Source: JALOLG01 sp963722415 (GTDB lineage Bacteria > Actinomycetota > Acidimicrobiia > Acidimicrobiales > Ilumatobacteraceae). From it: a stretch of 64,000 nt of DNA. The notes below the pieces were generated by a model that was given only the letters and a program-made list of their open reading frames with translations, was not told where the DNA came from and did not search any database. Shown one piece after another: positions 28,898 through 36,996 of the stretch (positions are counted from its first letter, which is position 1; each line of letters starts with the position of its first letter). Where the stretch lies: positions 1 through 64,000 of the forward strand of contig CAVRNI010000009.1 in assembly GCA_963722415.1 (NCBI GenBank), written 5' to 3'. Position numbers and translations under genes: made by a program.

Positions 28898-30252
28898 TCA
28901 GCCGATCAGCTCGAGGCGCCTGGCGATGTCGCTGATCCACAGCCGGCCCGGGTCGGCCTTGTGCCGCGCCTCCTGCCATTCGGCCAGCCGCGGATAGCCG
29001 CGCCGGATCGCGTCCGGCGTGGTGTGCGAATCCTTCGCCAGGTAGTGGCGCCCACCGGCGTCGAGCACGCGATCGTCGAGGTCGTGGAGGAGCTCGCTCA
29101 ACCCGCTCACGCTGGCCGGCAGGTCGACGGTCAGCGTCCATCCCGCCATCGGGAAGCTGAGTGGGCCGGCGTTGCCGGGTCCGAAGCGTTTCAACACGGC
29201 GACGAAGCTGGCGTGACCCGAACGCACGACCCGCTCGATGACGCCGCGCAGCGCGGCGTCCTGTCCGAACGGCACCACGAACTGGTACTGGAGGAATCCG
29301 CGCCGGCCGTACACCCGATTCCACGCCGCGATCCCGTCGAGCGGGTGGAAGAACCGGGTGATCGATTGGATCTCGCCCTGGCGGCGGCGTGGTGACTTGC
29401 GGAACCACATCTCGTTGAACGCCCTGATGCTCGCGTGGTTGATCAGGTTGGGCACGCCAGGCGGCACGACGGCCAGCATCCGCGGGCCGTAGCCGGTCGG
29501 GTCGCGATGCCCGGTGACCTGCGCGACCGTCGCGTGATCGCCGCGCGTCAGCACGCTGCGCCCAAGGTTCCGGCCCTTGGCGAGCAGGTCGACCCACGCG
29601 ACCGAGTACCGGTAGCGCTCGTCGCCCTCGGCCATCGCCGCAAGGAGCGAGTCGAGATCGCCGGTCCGGGTCGTGTCGACGACGCACCGGCTGGTCTCGA
29701 TCGGCAGGGCGACGAACGTCGCCTCGACGACGATTCCCGTGAGCCCCATTCCGCCGATCGTCGCCCACCACAGTTCTGGGTCGGAATCGGGCGTGAGATC
29801 GCGGATCGTGCCATCGGCCATCAACATCGACATCGACCGCAGGTGGTTGCCGAACGAGCCGTCGACGTGATGGTTCTTGCCGTGGACATCGCTGGCGATC
29901 GCTCCGCCGAGCGTCACGAAGCGGGTGCCCGGGGTCACCGGCACGAAGTACCCCTGCGGGACGAGGTGGCGCAGCAACTGGTCGAAGCTGACGCCGGCGT
30001 GGGCCGTCACCAACCCGGTCGACGCGTCGAGCCGGATCGCCGTCGGGCGGAGGTGCGAGGCGCACGACCGTGCCACCTGCCGTTCTGCGCGGCATCCCCG
30101 TACGACCTGCCCAGGCCGCGCACGAGCGCGCCCCTGGCGCCCGCCGACGCGATGGCTTCGGCGAGCGAATCGTCGCCGACGTCGAGCACGTCGGCGCGGC
30201 TGGGCGCCGTTCGGCCCCAGCCGGTCAGCGTCGTCGAATGGGCCTCCTGCAC
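28898..30252 (-). CDS. dprE1: Decaprenylphosphoryl-beta-D-ribose 2-oxidase (DprE1-like), two frameshifts
   Basis: FAD enzyme that oxidises the C2 hydroxyl of decaprenyl-phospho-ribose. The N terminus has LTGWGRTAPS and VRGLGRSYGDAAQNGGG, the FAD-binding region. Two extra bases (near 30078 and 30045) separate it from the rest: TAIRLDASTGLVTAHAGVSF, GTRFVTLGGAIASDVHGKNHH (second FAD segment), and a C terminus with RFGPGNAGPLSFPMAGW, HYLAKDSHTTPD and WISDIARRLELIG, all characteristic of DprE1/ALO-type oxidoreductases. Corrected length is about 450 residues, as in the family. The mycobacterial benzothiazinone-target cysteine cannot be placed with certainty by eye. It sits between a methyltransferase and dprE2. 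Confidence 0.9.
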
Positions 30253-30262
30253 CGACCAGACG

Positions 30263-31012
30263 CTAGTAGGGCCACTCCGGAGCGGCGCGGCCCATCCGTC
30301 GCATCACCTTGCCGAGGCCGAGCGAGAGCGCCACCTTGAGCGCGACGTTCTTCGCGAACCACGGCAGTTGGGCGAGCTGCCGAAGCATGTTGGCACCCCG
30401 ACTTCTGGCACCGCCGGGAAGGTCGGCGCGGTACTCGGCGAGCGTGCGCGAGCGACCGACATAGCGGAACCGGCGTCCGGCGGTCAGCTCACGCAGGATC
30501 GCGAGCGTCACACCGATCGACGAGAACGAGTCGTGGATCAGCAGCGTGCCGCCGTCGCCGACCTGCGCGCCCCACTCCACGATGTCGCGCCGCGCTGGCG
30601 CGTACCGGTGGGCCCCGTCGATGTAGAGCACGTCGATCGGACCGCCGACCTCGGCGTGCGCGGACTCGGAGAACGCGCGGACGTGACGAACCCGACCGGC
30701 GACCCCTGCCGCGCGCAGGTTGGCGTTGAACACTGCATGGTCGTCGTCGGCCTCGGCCTCGAATCCGACCAGCTCCTGCGGACCGCGATCGTTGCCCGCG
30801 TGCGGGTCGATGGCGACGATCTCGACACCGCCCGGCGCGGCCGTCGCCAGGACGATCGTCGACTTGCCCCGGAAGCTGCCGATCTCGACGATCCGGCCGC
30901 CGGACGGGCACCGTGCTGCGGCCGCGAACAGCCGCCGCCCCTGCTCCGCGGTCATCCAGCCTTCGACCGCGGCGACCGACTCGGCGATGTCGTCGTAGGT
31001 GCGCGATGTCAT
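30263..31012 (-). CDS. Class I SAM-dependent methyltransferase (Methyltransf_24 type)
   Basis: The 249-residue product has a GRIVEIGSFRGKSTIVLA motif I region, VEIVAIDPHAG (motif II acidic residue) and VLYIDGAHRYAPARRDI, the arrangement found in sugar or lipid methyltransferases such as the Methyltransf_24/CmcI-like family. The C terminus (LPWFAKNVALKVALSLGLGKV) is amphipathic and may bind membrane. Its ATG (31012) overlaps the UbiA stop, and the end is ten bases before dprE1, so it belongs to the arabinose-donor operon. A role in methylating a glycan or its lipid carrier is inferred from context only. Confidence 0.82.
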   Translation of the reverse strand: MTSRTYDDIAESVAAVEGWMTAEQGRRLFAAAARCPSGGRIVEIGSFRGKSTIVLATAAPGGVEIVAIDPHAGNDRGPQELVGFEAEADDDHAVFNANLRAAGVAGRVRHVRAFSESAHAEVGGPIDVLYIDGAHRYAPARRDIVEWGAQVGDGGTLLIHDSFSSIGVTLAILRELTAGRRFRYVGRSRTLAEYRADLPGGARSRGANMLRQLAQLPWFAKNVALKVALSLGLGKVMRRMGRAAPEWPY

Positions 31013-31890
31013 CCTGTGTAGACCGCCAGGCCGTAGATCACCAACCATGCCAGCCCCATCACCTGCAACACGCGATCGCTGGCGAACACGTCCTCGGGCG
31101 CCGCGCCGTGGCCCTGTTCGAGCACCAACCCGTACCGCAACAGGGCGGTCAGCATCGGCACGATCGACAATTCGTAGAGCGGCCAGTCGGATGACGACAA
31201 GTCGCGCGTCTCGAACGCCCACTGGCAGTAGCTGACGAGAGTCGCGGCACACGACACCGCCAGCACGACGCGGAGGAAGCCGGCGGTGTACTCGGTGAGC
31301 GTGGCCCGCGACGCACCCGCGTCGACTCCGAGGCGGTCGTGGTCGTTCAGCTCGGCATAGCGCTTCCCGGTGACGATGAACAGCGAGCCGAATGTCGTGC
31401 AGAGCACGAACCAGTCCGACATCGGCACGTCGACCGCGACTGCTCCCCCGGCGGCGCGCAACACGAACCCGGACGCGATGACGACGAGGTCGACCACCGC
31501 GATCTGCTTGAGCACGACGCTGTAGCTGATCGTCAACACGATGTACGTGCCGACGATGGCGACCGTCTGCCACCGACCGGTGAGGGCCGCGACCCCGAGC
31601 GAAGCGGCAAGCAGCACGACGCCGACCATGCGTGCGGTCGGGATCGGGATCGTGCCGGCCGCGATCGGTCGGTTGCGCTTCGTCGGGTGGGCCCGGTCCG
31701 ACTCGACGTCGAGCACGTCGTTCCAGAAGTACGTACCGCTCGCGGCGAGACAGAACGCCACGAACGCAAGGCATGCCCGGGCCAGGCTCGATGCATCGTC
31801 GAGCACGCCTGCCGCACCGGGGGCGGCGAAGACGAGCACGTTCTTCAGCCACTGCTTGGGCCGGCCGGTGCGGAGGAGTCCTGCGATCAT
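31009..31890 (-). CDS. ubiA: Decaprenyl-phosphate phosphoribosyltransferase (UbiA-family DPPR synthase)
   Basis: Membrane prenyltransferase that transfers 5-phosphoribose from PRPP to decaprenyl phosphate, the first committed step to decaprenyl-phospho-arabinose. The 293-residue product has RTGRPKQWLKNVLVFAAP near the N terminus, the first aspartate motif NDVLDVESD (Asn57-Asp65) with RAHPTKRNRPIAAG, and the second motif around YSVVLKQIAVVDLVVIASGF, matching Rv3806c-type enzymes rather than quinone UbiAs. Context with dprE1/dprE2 supports this. It is flanked by a HAD phosphatase (ten bases upstream) and the methyltransferase (overlap). Frame intact. Confidence 0.92.
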   Translation of the reverse strand: MIAGLLRTGRPKQWLKNVLVFAAPGAAGVLDDASSLARACLAFVAFCLAASGTYFWNDVLDVESDRAHPTKRNRPIAAGTIPIPTARMVGVVLLAASLGVAALTGRWQTVAIVGTYIVLTISYSVVLKQIAVVDLVVIASGFVLRAAGGAVAVDVPMSDWFVLCTTFGSLFIVTGKRYAELNDHDRLGVDAGASRATLTEYTAGFLRVVLAVSCAATLVSYCQWAFETRDLSSSDWPLYELSIVPMLTALLRYGLVLEQGHGAAPEDVFASDRVLQVMGLAWLVIYGLAVYTG

Positions 31891-31900
31891 CGGCGCGTCA

Positions 31901-32551
31901 TCATTCCGTCGACGGCACGCTAGTGATCGTGGCCGTCGCCCAGACGGGATGGTCGGCGACACCGAGCATCTCGCGGTCGCCGGCCGAGTCGCCGTATGCC
32001 CACAGCACGACGCCTCGGCGACCGCCTTCGACGCTCTCGCCGCCCGGTAGCCACCCGTCCAGCCATTCGTCCAGCCGGCGCAGCTTCTCGGCGCCGCGAC
32101 AGTTCGCGCCGGCGAGCGCCCCGGTGTACACCTCACCGTCACTGACGAGCTGGGTGGCCAGCACGGCGTCGACGCCGAGGGCACGGCCGAGGACGTCGAG
32201 GTACAACTGGTACGACGCCGACACGAGCACGACGGTGTGGCCCTGCTGGCGGTGCCACGCCAACCGCGCCGAGGTGTCGTCGCGCAGCCATCGTTGGATC
32301 TCGACCCCGAACGTCTCCGCGACCGGCTCGACGCCGGCAATCGAGCGGCCGCGGAAGGCGGCGGACGTGGCGATCGACTTCAGGCGGTCCCGGTCGCGCC
32401 GCATTGCCGCGGCGATCACCGACGGTGCGCGCCTGACGAGGCCCAGCACCAACCGTGTGGCACCGAGCCGCCACAGGAACGGGACGACGCAGTCACGTCG
32501 GGTCAGGGTGCCGTCGACGTCGAACGCCACGACAACGGGTCTGTCCGCCAC
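31901..32551 (-). CDS. HAD-IB phosphatase (SerB-like), likely acts in the DPA pathway
   Basis: The 216-residue product begins VVVAFDVDGTLTRRDCV, the HAD nucleophile DxDGT (Asp11, Asp13), with an alpha-helical cap typical of HAD-IB, motif II VVLVSASYQLY, and motif III/IV in VVLWAYGDSAGDREML. The GTG at 32551 is chosen because residues further upstream look non-coding. It is ten bases upstream of ubiA. The DPA route needs removal of the 5-phosphate from phosphoribosyl-decaprenyl phosphate; in mycobacteria that gene (Rv3807c) is next to ubiA and is a PAP2-type enzyme. I infer that this HAD enzyme fills that step, but phosphoserine-type activity cannot be excluded. Confidence 0.82.
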   Translation of the reverse strand: MADRPVVVAFDVDGTLTRRDCVVPFLWRLGATRLVLGLVRRAPSVIAAAMRRDRDRLKSIATSAAFRGRSIAGVEPVAETFGVEIQRWLRDDTSARLAWHRQQGHTVVLVSASYQLYLDVLGRALGVDAVLATQLVSDGEVYTGALAGANCRGAEKLRRLDEWLDGWLPGGESVEGGRRGVVLWAYGDSAGDREMLGVADHPVWATATITSVPSTE

Positions 32552-32629
32552 GAGCGTCCATCCTGTCAGGCGCCGGTGCGACGACCCGGGTACGCCCACA
32601 TCGGCGCGCCGAGACCGACAGCGACACCG

Positions 32630-32872
32630 CTACTGCTGCAGCAACCGCCCGGTCGACGCCTTGTGTGGCTGGCGGTAGTCCATCGGTACCGTCGCCGTTG
32701 CGCAGTCGAAGCCGGGGAACTGGTCGCCGCACGGCTGCCAATCGAGCTTCGGGACCGACGGCCCCGGTCGCCCGGCCGACGCCGACGGAGCGCCGAGCGC
32801 GACAGCTGACAGCACGAACACCGTGACGGCGGCGAGGCCGATCCGACAGTACGAACGACGCCTCACTGACAT
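32630..32872 (-). pseudogene. N-terminal remnant of a secreted S33/TAP-type peptidase
   Basis: An 80-residue reading frame with a clear signal peptide (RRRSYCRIGLAAVTVFVLSA then ALGAPSASA) and then LDWQPCGDQFPGFDCATATV followed by PMDY. This is the opening of secreted tripeptidyl-aminopeptidase-like alpha/beta hydrolases (family length about 500). After DYRQPH the similarity ends and a stop follows. Neither of the other frames down to 32551 continues the hydrolase. It therefore looks like a gene truncated by a deletion between this point and the HAD gene. It might still be secreted as a short peptide. Confidence 0.7.
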
Positions 32873-32948
32873 GGCGCACCTCCCCAGGGTGATCGCGACA
32901 GTAGCCGCCCCGCGAATGGTCGAGAACCGTGGCGCGCGACCCGGCCGA

Positions 32949-33542
32949 CTACGAATGATCTGGGTCGTCGCGGATGAGCTCCCGCTCGAGGGCGTCGATG
33001 ATCCGGCGCGCCGTTTCGGTGCGGGTCCACCCACGCTCGGTCGTGAGGTGGTGGAAGGTCGTCGGGTGGACGGTGGCCCACGCCCAGTCGGTTGCCTTGT
33101 CGACGTCCCACAGGGGTGACAGCTCGCCGTCGTCGGCGAGGCGCGCGATCGCGACCCGAATGCCTTCGCGCCAGTCGCCCATGCGGTCTCGGTAGGCGTC
33201 GGCGCCATCGCCTCCGGTGAGGCTCGCCGCCTCGAGGGCGAGACCGACGCGCAGGATGGAGGGGATGTAGTCGAACCACATCTCGAGCATCCGTCGAAAG
33301 CCGTCGCGTGGCGCGAGTTGGCGGGTCGCCGCGAGCCCACTGCGAAACCCCGACGTGTGGTCGAAGCGGGCCGTCATCTCGACGAGCAGGGTGGCCCGAT
33401 TGCCGAAATGGAGGTACACGGCCTGGCGGGTCACGCCGGCCCTGGCACCCACGGCCGCCAGCGTGAGGCCGTCCACGCCGTGGTCGGTGACCTCACGCCA
33501 CGCCGCGTCGAGCAGCCGCTCGCGGGTCGCTGGATCGGGCAT
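32949..33542 (-). CDS. TetR-family transcriptional regulator
   Basis: The 197-residue product has the TetR DNA-binding domain at the N terminus: RERLLDAAWREVTDHGVDGL, TLAAVGARAGVTRQAVYLHF (helix-turn-helix, about residues 30-50), GNRATLLVEM. The ligand-binding half (50-197) is helical and not family-diagnostic. It is divergent from the acyl-CoA ligase gene at 33634, with a palindromic operator in the 91-base gap, so it very likely represses that gene and itself. An acyl-CoA or aromatic-CoA inducer is inferred from the neighbour. Confidence 0.92.
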   Translation of the reverse strand: MPDPATRERLLDAAWREVTDHGVDGLTLAAVGARAGVTRQAVYLHFGNRATLLVEMTARFDHTSGFRSGLAATRQLAPRDGFRRMLEMWFDYIPSILRVGLALEAASLTGGDGADAYRDRMGDWREGIRVAIARLADDGELSPLWDVDKATDWAWATVHPTTFHHLTTERGWTRTETARRIIDALERELIRDDPDHS

Positions 33543-33562
33543 CCCACCAGTGTCACCGCGGG

Positions 33563-33604
33563 ACTTGACACACGTCAAGTGGCCGAGGTTTACTCGTGTC
33601 AAGT
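33563..33604. promoter_or_regulatory. TetR operator and overlapping promoter for the acyl-CoA ligase
   Basis: ACTTGACACACGTCAAGT (33563-33580) is a perfect 7-bp inverted repeat with a four-base spacer, and a third GTCAAGT half-site lies at 33598-33604. The first repeat contains TTGACA (33565-33570), a consensus -35, with TTTACT at 33589-33594 as a possible -10 (18-base spacing). Binding here would block the promoter directly. Start GTG 33634 is preceded by GAGGAGG (33624-33630 region). Confidence 0.7.
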
Positions 33605-33633
33605 TGCGGTGGAGCGAGTGGAGAGGAGGACCG

Positions 33634-35178
33634 GTGATCTGGGCGAGCACGATGGATCCGGTCGAGATCGACGACGCCACGGTCGGCGAGGCATTCGGGC
33701 GGGCCGTTGCCGCCCATCCCGATCGCACCGCGCTGATCGACGGCTCGAGCGGCGCCACGATGACGTACGCCGAGCTCGCTCGCGCCGTCGAGCGGATCGC
33801 CGCCGGGCTGTCCGCCGACGGCGTCCGGGCCGGCGACCGTGTCGCGATCTGGGCGCCGAATGGGCCTCCGGTGGCCGCGTTCATGCTGGCGACGCTGCGC
33901 CTCGGCGCGACGGTCACCGGTCTCAACCCGGCATCCACCGACAGCGAGGTGCTGGTCCAGTTGGACGATGCCGACGCCTGCGCGATCGTCACGACTCCCG
34001 GTCTGGTCGCCAGAGCACTTGCGCTCGGCCGCCGCCGAGTAGTCGTCGTCGGCGACGCTCCCGGTGCGGTCTCGATGTCGGCGTTGCTGGCGTGCACCGC
34101 TGACGTCCCCGATGACGAGGTCGACTGTGATTCGGTTGCCGTGTTGCCGTACTCGAGCGGCACGACCGGCCTGCCCAAAGGCGTCATGTTGACCCACCGC
34201 CAACTCGTCACGGCGTGCCGCCAGATCGCTCGGTCGTTCGACGCCGACGCCCATGACGTCACGCTCGCGGTCGCCCCGTGGTTCCACATCCTCGGGATGA
34301 CGGCCGAGCTGCTCGTCCCGCTGACGGTGGGCGCGACCGTCGTCACGTTGCCGCGCTTCGAGCCGGCCGGATTCCTCGAGGCGATCGAACGGCATCGCGT
34401 GACCTACGTCGCGGTACCGCCCCCGGTGGCATCGTTCCTCGCCCATCATCCCAGCGTCGCCGGACACGATCTCGGCAGCCTCGAGCTGCTCGCCAGTGGG
34501 GGCGCTCCCCTGCCGGCGGCCACACATGAGGAGCTCGCCCGCCGCCTCCCGCGCTGCGCCGTCGGCCAGGGCTGGGGACTCACCGAGACGAGCGGCGCGA
34601 TCAGCGTGCCCCGCCGCCGTGGCGGCACCCGGCCCGGGACGGTCGGCACGCTGCTGCCCAACACCGAGTTGCGCGTCGTCGACCCCGATCGCGGCGACGT
34701 GCTGGCGTCTGGCGCGGCCGGCGAGCTCCAGGCTCGCGGCCCACAGACCATGCTCGGCTACCTGAACCGTCCGGAGGCCACGGCAGAGATGATCACTCCC
34801 GACGGGTGGGTTCGCACCGGCGATCTCGGTCGTGTCGACCCCGACGGCAACATCGTGGTCGTCGATCGGCTCAAGGAGCTCATCAAGGTCAACGCGTTCC
34901 AGGTCGCCCCGGCCGAGGTCGAGGCGGTCATCGTCGGGCACCCGGCCGTCGCCGACGTCGCCGTCGTCCGCGCACCCGACCCGCGCAGCGGCGAGACGCC
35001 GGTCGCGTTCGTCGTGGCCACAGGTGCGGTCGACCCCGACCACTTGAACGCATGGATCGACGAACGGCTGGCGCCCTACAAGCGGCCGTCGGCCATCCAC
35101 TTCGTCGACCAGCTCCCGCGCACGCCGTCAGGCAAACTCCTTCGCCGGCAACTTGCGGTCCCTACACTGCGCGAATGA
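33634..35178 (+). CDS. Acyl-CoA synthetase / 4-coumarate-CoA ligase-like
   Basis: ANL-superfamily ligase (514 residues) that activates a carboxylic acid as acyl-AMP and then acyl-CoA. The P-loop-like motif YSSGTTGLPKGVM starts at about residue 172, followed by PWFHILGM (substrate pocket), GQGWGLTETSGAI (A5), RTGDLGRVDPDGN (A7), DRLKELIKVNAFQVAPAEVE (hinge and A8) and PRTPSGKLLRRQL with the catalytic lysine near 501. The order and length match 4CL-like enzymes. The GTG start is set by the GAGGAGG ribosome site; an in-frame ATG at 33652 is possible. It is regulated by the adjacent TetR protein. Confidence 0.93.
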   Translation: MIWASTMDPVEIDDATVGEAFGRAVAAHPDRTALIDGSSGATMTYAELARAVERIAAGLSADGVRAGDRVAIWAPNGPPVAAFMLATLRLGATVTGLNPASTDSEVLVQLDDADACAIVTTPGLVARALALGRRRVVVVGDAPGAVSMSALLACTADVPDDEVDCDSVAVLPYSSGTTGLPKGVMLTHRQLVTACRQIARSFDADAHDVTLAVAPWFHILGMTAELLVPLTVGATVVTLPRFEPAGFLEAIERHRVTYVAVPPPVASFLAHHPSVAGHDLGSLELLASGGAPLPAATHEELARRLPRCAVGQGWGLTETSGAISVPRRRGGTRPGTVGTLLPNTELRVVDPDRGDVLASGAAGELQARGPQTMLGYLNRPEATAEMITPDGWVRTGDLGRVDPDGNIVVVDRLKELIKVNAFQVAPAEVEAVIVGHPAVADVAVVRAPDPRSGETPVAFVVATGAVDPDHLNAWIDERLAPYKRPSAIHFVDQLPRTPSGKLLRRQLAVPTLRE

Positions 35179-35450
35179 GCAGCGTCGATCCCGATGAGCA
35201 CGCCGAGCCGGTCGCCGTGGCGTCGTATGCCACCGAAGGAGAGGCGGAGGTGGCGAGGGCGAAGTTGTCCGCATACGGGATCGAGTCGGCGCTCGACGAT
35301 CAGATCGAGGGCGGCACCGTCGTGGTCGACGGTGAGCCGGGCGTGATCCTCGAGGTCCGTGCGGCCGATGCCGACGACGCTCGGCGCATCCTCGACGAAG
35401 GCGCGGCGATCGGCGAACCCGCCGACGACGCTCCGGCCACCGAGTCCTAG
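35175..35450 (+). CDS. DUF2007-type small protein
   Basis: A 91-residue protein. The core VASYATEGEAEVARAKLSAYGIESALDDQI and GVILEVRAADADDARRIL matches the DUF2007 'putative signal-transducing protein' fold, a small alpha-beta domain related to PII/ACT-like shapes. Function unknown. The ATG overlaps the ligase stop (ATGA), so the two are co-translated. It may sense a ligand linked to the ligase pathway, but this is speculation. Confidence 0.75.
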   Translation: MSSVDPDEHAEPVAVASYATEGEAEVARAKLSAYGIESALDDQIEGGTVVVDGEPGVILEVRAADADDARRILDEGAAIGEPADDAPATES

Positions 35451-35489
35451 CTCGCTGCGGCGATTCGCATCGGGCCCCCGACCGGCTGC

Positions 35490-35495
35490 GATACT
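35490..35495 (+). promoter_or_regulatory. Putative -10 element GATACT of the methyltransferase gene
   Basis: GATACT ends six bases before GTG 35502, consistent with leaderless transcription. The 51-base gap has no ribosome site close to the GTG. Confidence 0.3.
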
Positions 35496-35501
35496 GCCGG
35501 C

Positions 35502-36302
35502 GTGCGCGTCATCGACCAGCTGCGATCGTTTCGGAGGCGACGGATCGCGATTCCCGTCGGTGCGGCCGACCGCGTGCTCGACGTCGGCAGCGGCGACAAG
35601 CCGCACTGGCGGGCCGACGTGCTGCTCGACCGCTTCATCGACGCCACGCACGCCGGGCAGCGTTCCGGACGCAAGGCGGCACGCGTCAGTCGCCCGCTGT
35701 TCGACGCCGATGCCACGGCGATGCCGTTCGCCGACCGTGCGTTCGACTACTCGGTCTGCTCCCACGTGTTGGAGCACGTCATCGATCCCGGTCGGGTGAT
35801 CGACGAGTTGATGCGTGTGTCGAAGGCGGGCTACATCGAGGTGCCGGAAGCCTCGAGCGCCAAGATCCTCGACTTCCCGAGCCATCTGTGGTGGGTCCGG
35901 CTCGATGGCAACACGCTGGTCTTCACCGCCAAGACGGAGCGCTATCACGACGCCGAGATCGACGCCTACATCCAGCGGGCCGGCATCGAGCAACGCTTGG
36001 CGAACCTGCTCGACGCCGACTTCGACCACCGCATCGTGTCGCTGCGCTGGGTGGGGACGGTCCGGTACCGCGTCGAGGGTGAGGTGCCGCAGTCGCTGAT
36101 CGACTTCGCCGCCGCGGCCGGCGGCCACCAGCGCGTCGGTCAGACCCTCGTCGCCCGCGTGATGACGGCCGTGATGACGCTGCCGCTGCGCCGCATCCGT
36201 CGTCGGGAGCCGATCCTCCACGACGACGTCGTCGCCGAGCGCTATCGCACCGGCACCGGCGAACCCCTGCGCCGCAAGGTCTATCGCCCCACCGCGCCCT
36301 GA
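35502..36302 (+). CDS. Class I SAM-dependent methyltransferase (Methyltransf_11 type)
   Basis: The 266-residue product has motif I VLDVGSGDKPHWRADVLLD, an acidic FDADATAMPFADRAFDYSVC segment (motifs II-III) and SHVLEHVIDPGRVIDELMRV (post-motif). This is the usual layout of Methyltransf_11 enzymes acting on lipids, quinones or sugars. The C-terminal half contains hydrophobic and basic stretches (TAVMTLPLRRIRRREP) that may contact membrane. It stands alone between DUF2007 and a reductase-like gene. Substrate unknown. Confidence 0.8.
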   Translation: MRVIDQLRSFRRRRIAIPVGAADRVLDVGSGDKPHWRADVLLDRFIDATHAGQRSGRKAARVSRPLFDADATAMPFADRAFDYSVCSHVLEHVIDPGRVIDELMRVSKAGYIEVPEASSAKILDFPSHLWWVRLDGNTLVFTAKTERYHDAEIDAYIQRAGIEQRLANLLDADFDHRIVSLRWVGTVRYRVEGEVPQSLIDFAAAAGGHQRVGQTLVARVMTAVMTLPLRRIRRREPILHDDVVAERYRTGTGEPLRRKVYRPTAP

Positions 36303-36324
36303 GCAGGGTGAGAGGAGCCCGGCA

Positions 36325-36939
36325 ATGTCGAAGGTGATCGCCGACATCACGATGTCACTCGACGGCTACGTGGCGCCGCCGGGCGCCGATTCCCAAGGAG
36401 GGGTCGGGGACGTCGACGAGCTCCAGACCTGGGTCATGGAGCAGGACCCGGTCGACACCGAGATCCTCGAACGGGCGACGGCGGCGACCGGTGCCGTGGT
36501 GATGGGTCGGCGGCTGTTCGACATCGTCGACGCGCCCGGTGTCTGGACGAAGGACATGGCGTACGGCGCCCAACCGGCGGGGACGCTTCCGTTCTTCGTC
36601 GTCACCCACTCGGCGCCGCAGGACGTCCGGCTGGAACGGGAGCTGGGGATGCGGTTCACCTTCGTGAACGATTTGGCATCTGCAATCGACCAGGCCCGGA
36701 CCGCCGCGGCCGATGGTCACGTCGTGATCATGGGCGGCGGGGACGTCATCGGCCAGGCCATCGAACAGGGCCTCGTGGACGAACTGCATCTGCACCTCGC
36801 ACCGATGCTGCTCGGTGGCGGAACACCGCTGTTTCGGGCCGGGACGTTCCAGAAGTATCGCCAACGCGACGTCCGCCCTTCGAGCAATGCCGTCCACCTC
36901 ATCTACGAGCGGCTGACAGACGCGCTACGGCAGTCCTGA
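36325..36939 (+). CDS. Dihydrofolate reductase/RibD C-terminal family protein
   Basis: The 204-residue product starts KVIADITMSLDGYVAPPGAD, then GAVVMGRRLFDIVD, FFVVTHSAPQDV, GHVVIMGGGDVIGQAIEQGLVDELHLHLAP and LLGGGTPLF. These are the hallmarks of the RibD-C/DHFR-like fold that binds NADPH. Such stand-alone proteins (YyaP/YwjB type) are of unknown substrate. AGGAG at 36311-36315 is the ribosome site. Not a true folA: length and the N-terminal motif differ from dihydrofolate reductase proper. Confidence 0.85.
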   Translation: MSKVIADITMSLDGYVAPPGADSQGGVGDVDELQTWVMEQDPVDTEILERATAATGAVVMGRRLFDIVDAPGVWTKDMAYGAQPAGTLPFFVVTHSAPQDVRLERELGMRFTFVNDLASAIDQARTAAADGHVVIMGGGDVIGQAIEQGLVDELHLHLAPMLLGGGTPLFRAGTFQKYRQRDVRPSSNAVHLIYERLTDALRQS

Positions 36940-36996
36940 GGTGCATGTGTGGTTACGCCCTTGGTAGGTCGGCCCGCGCGTGGCGATGATTACGGC

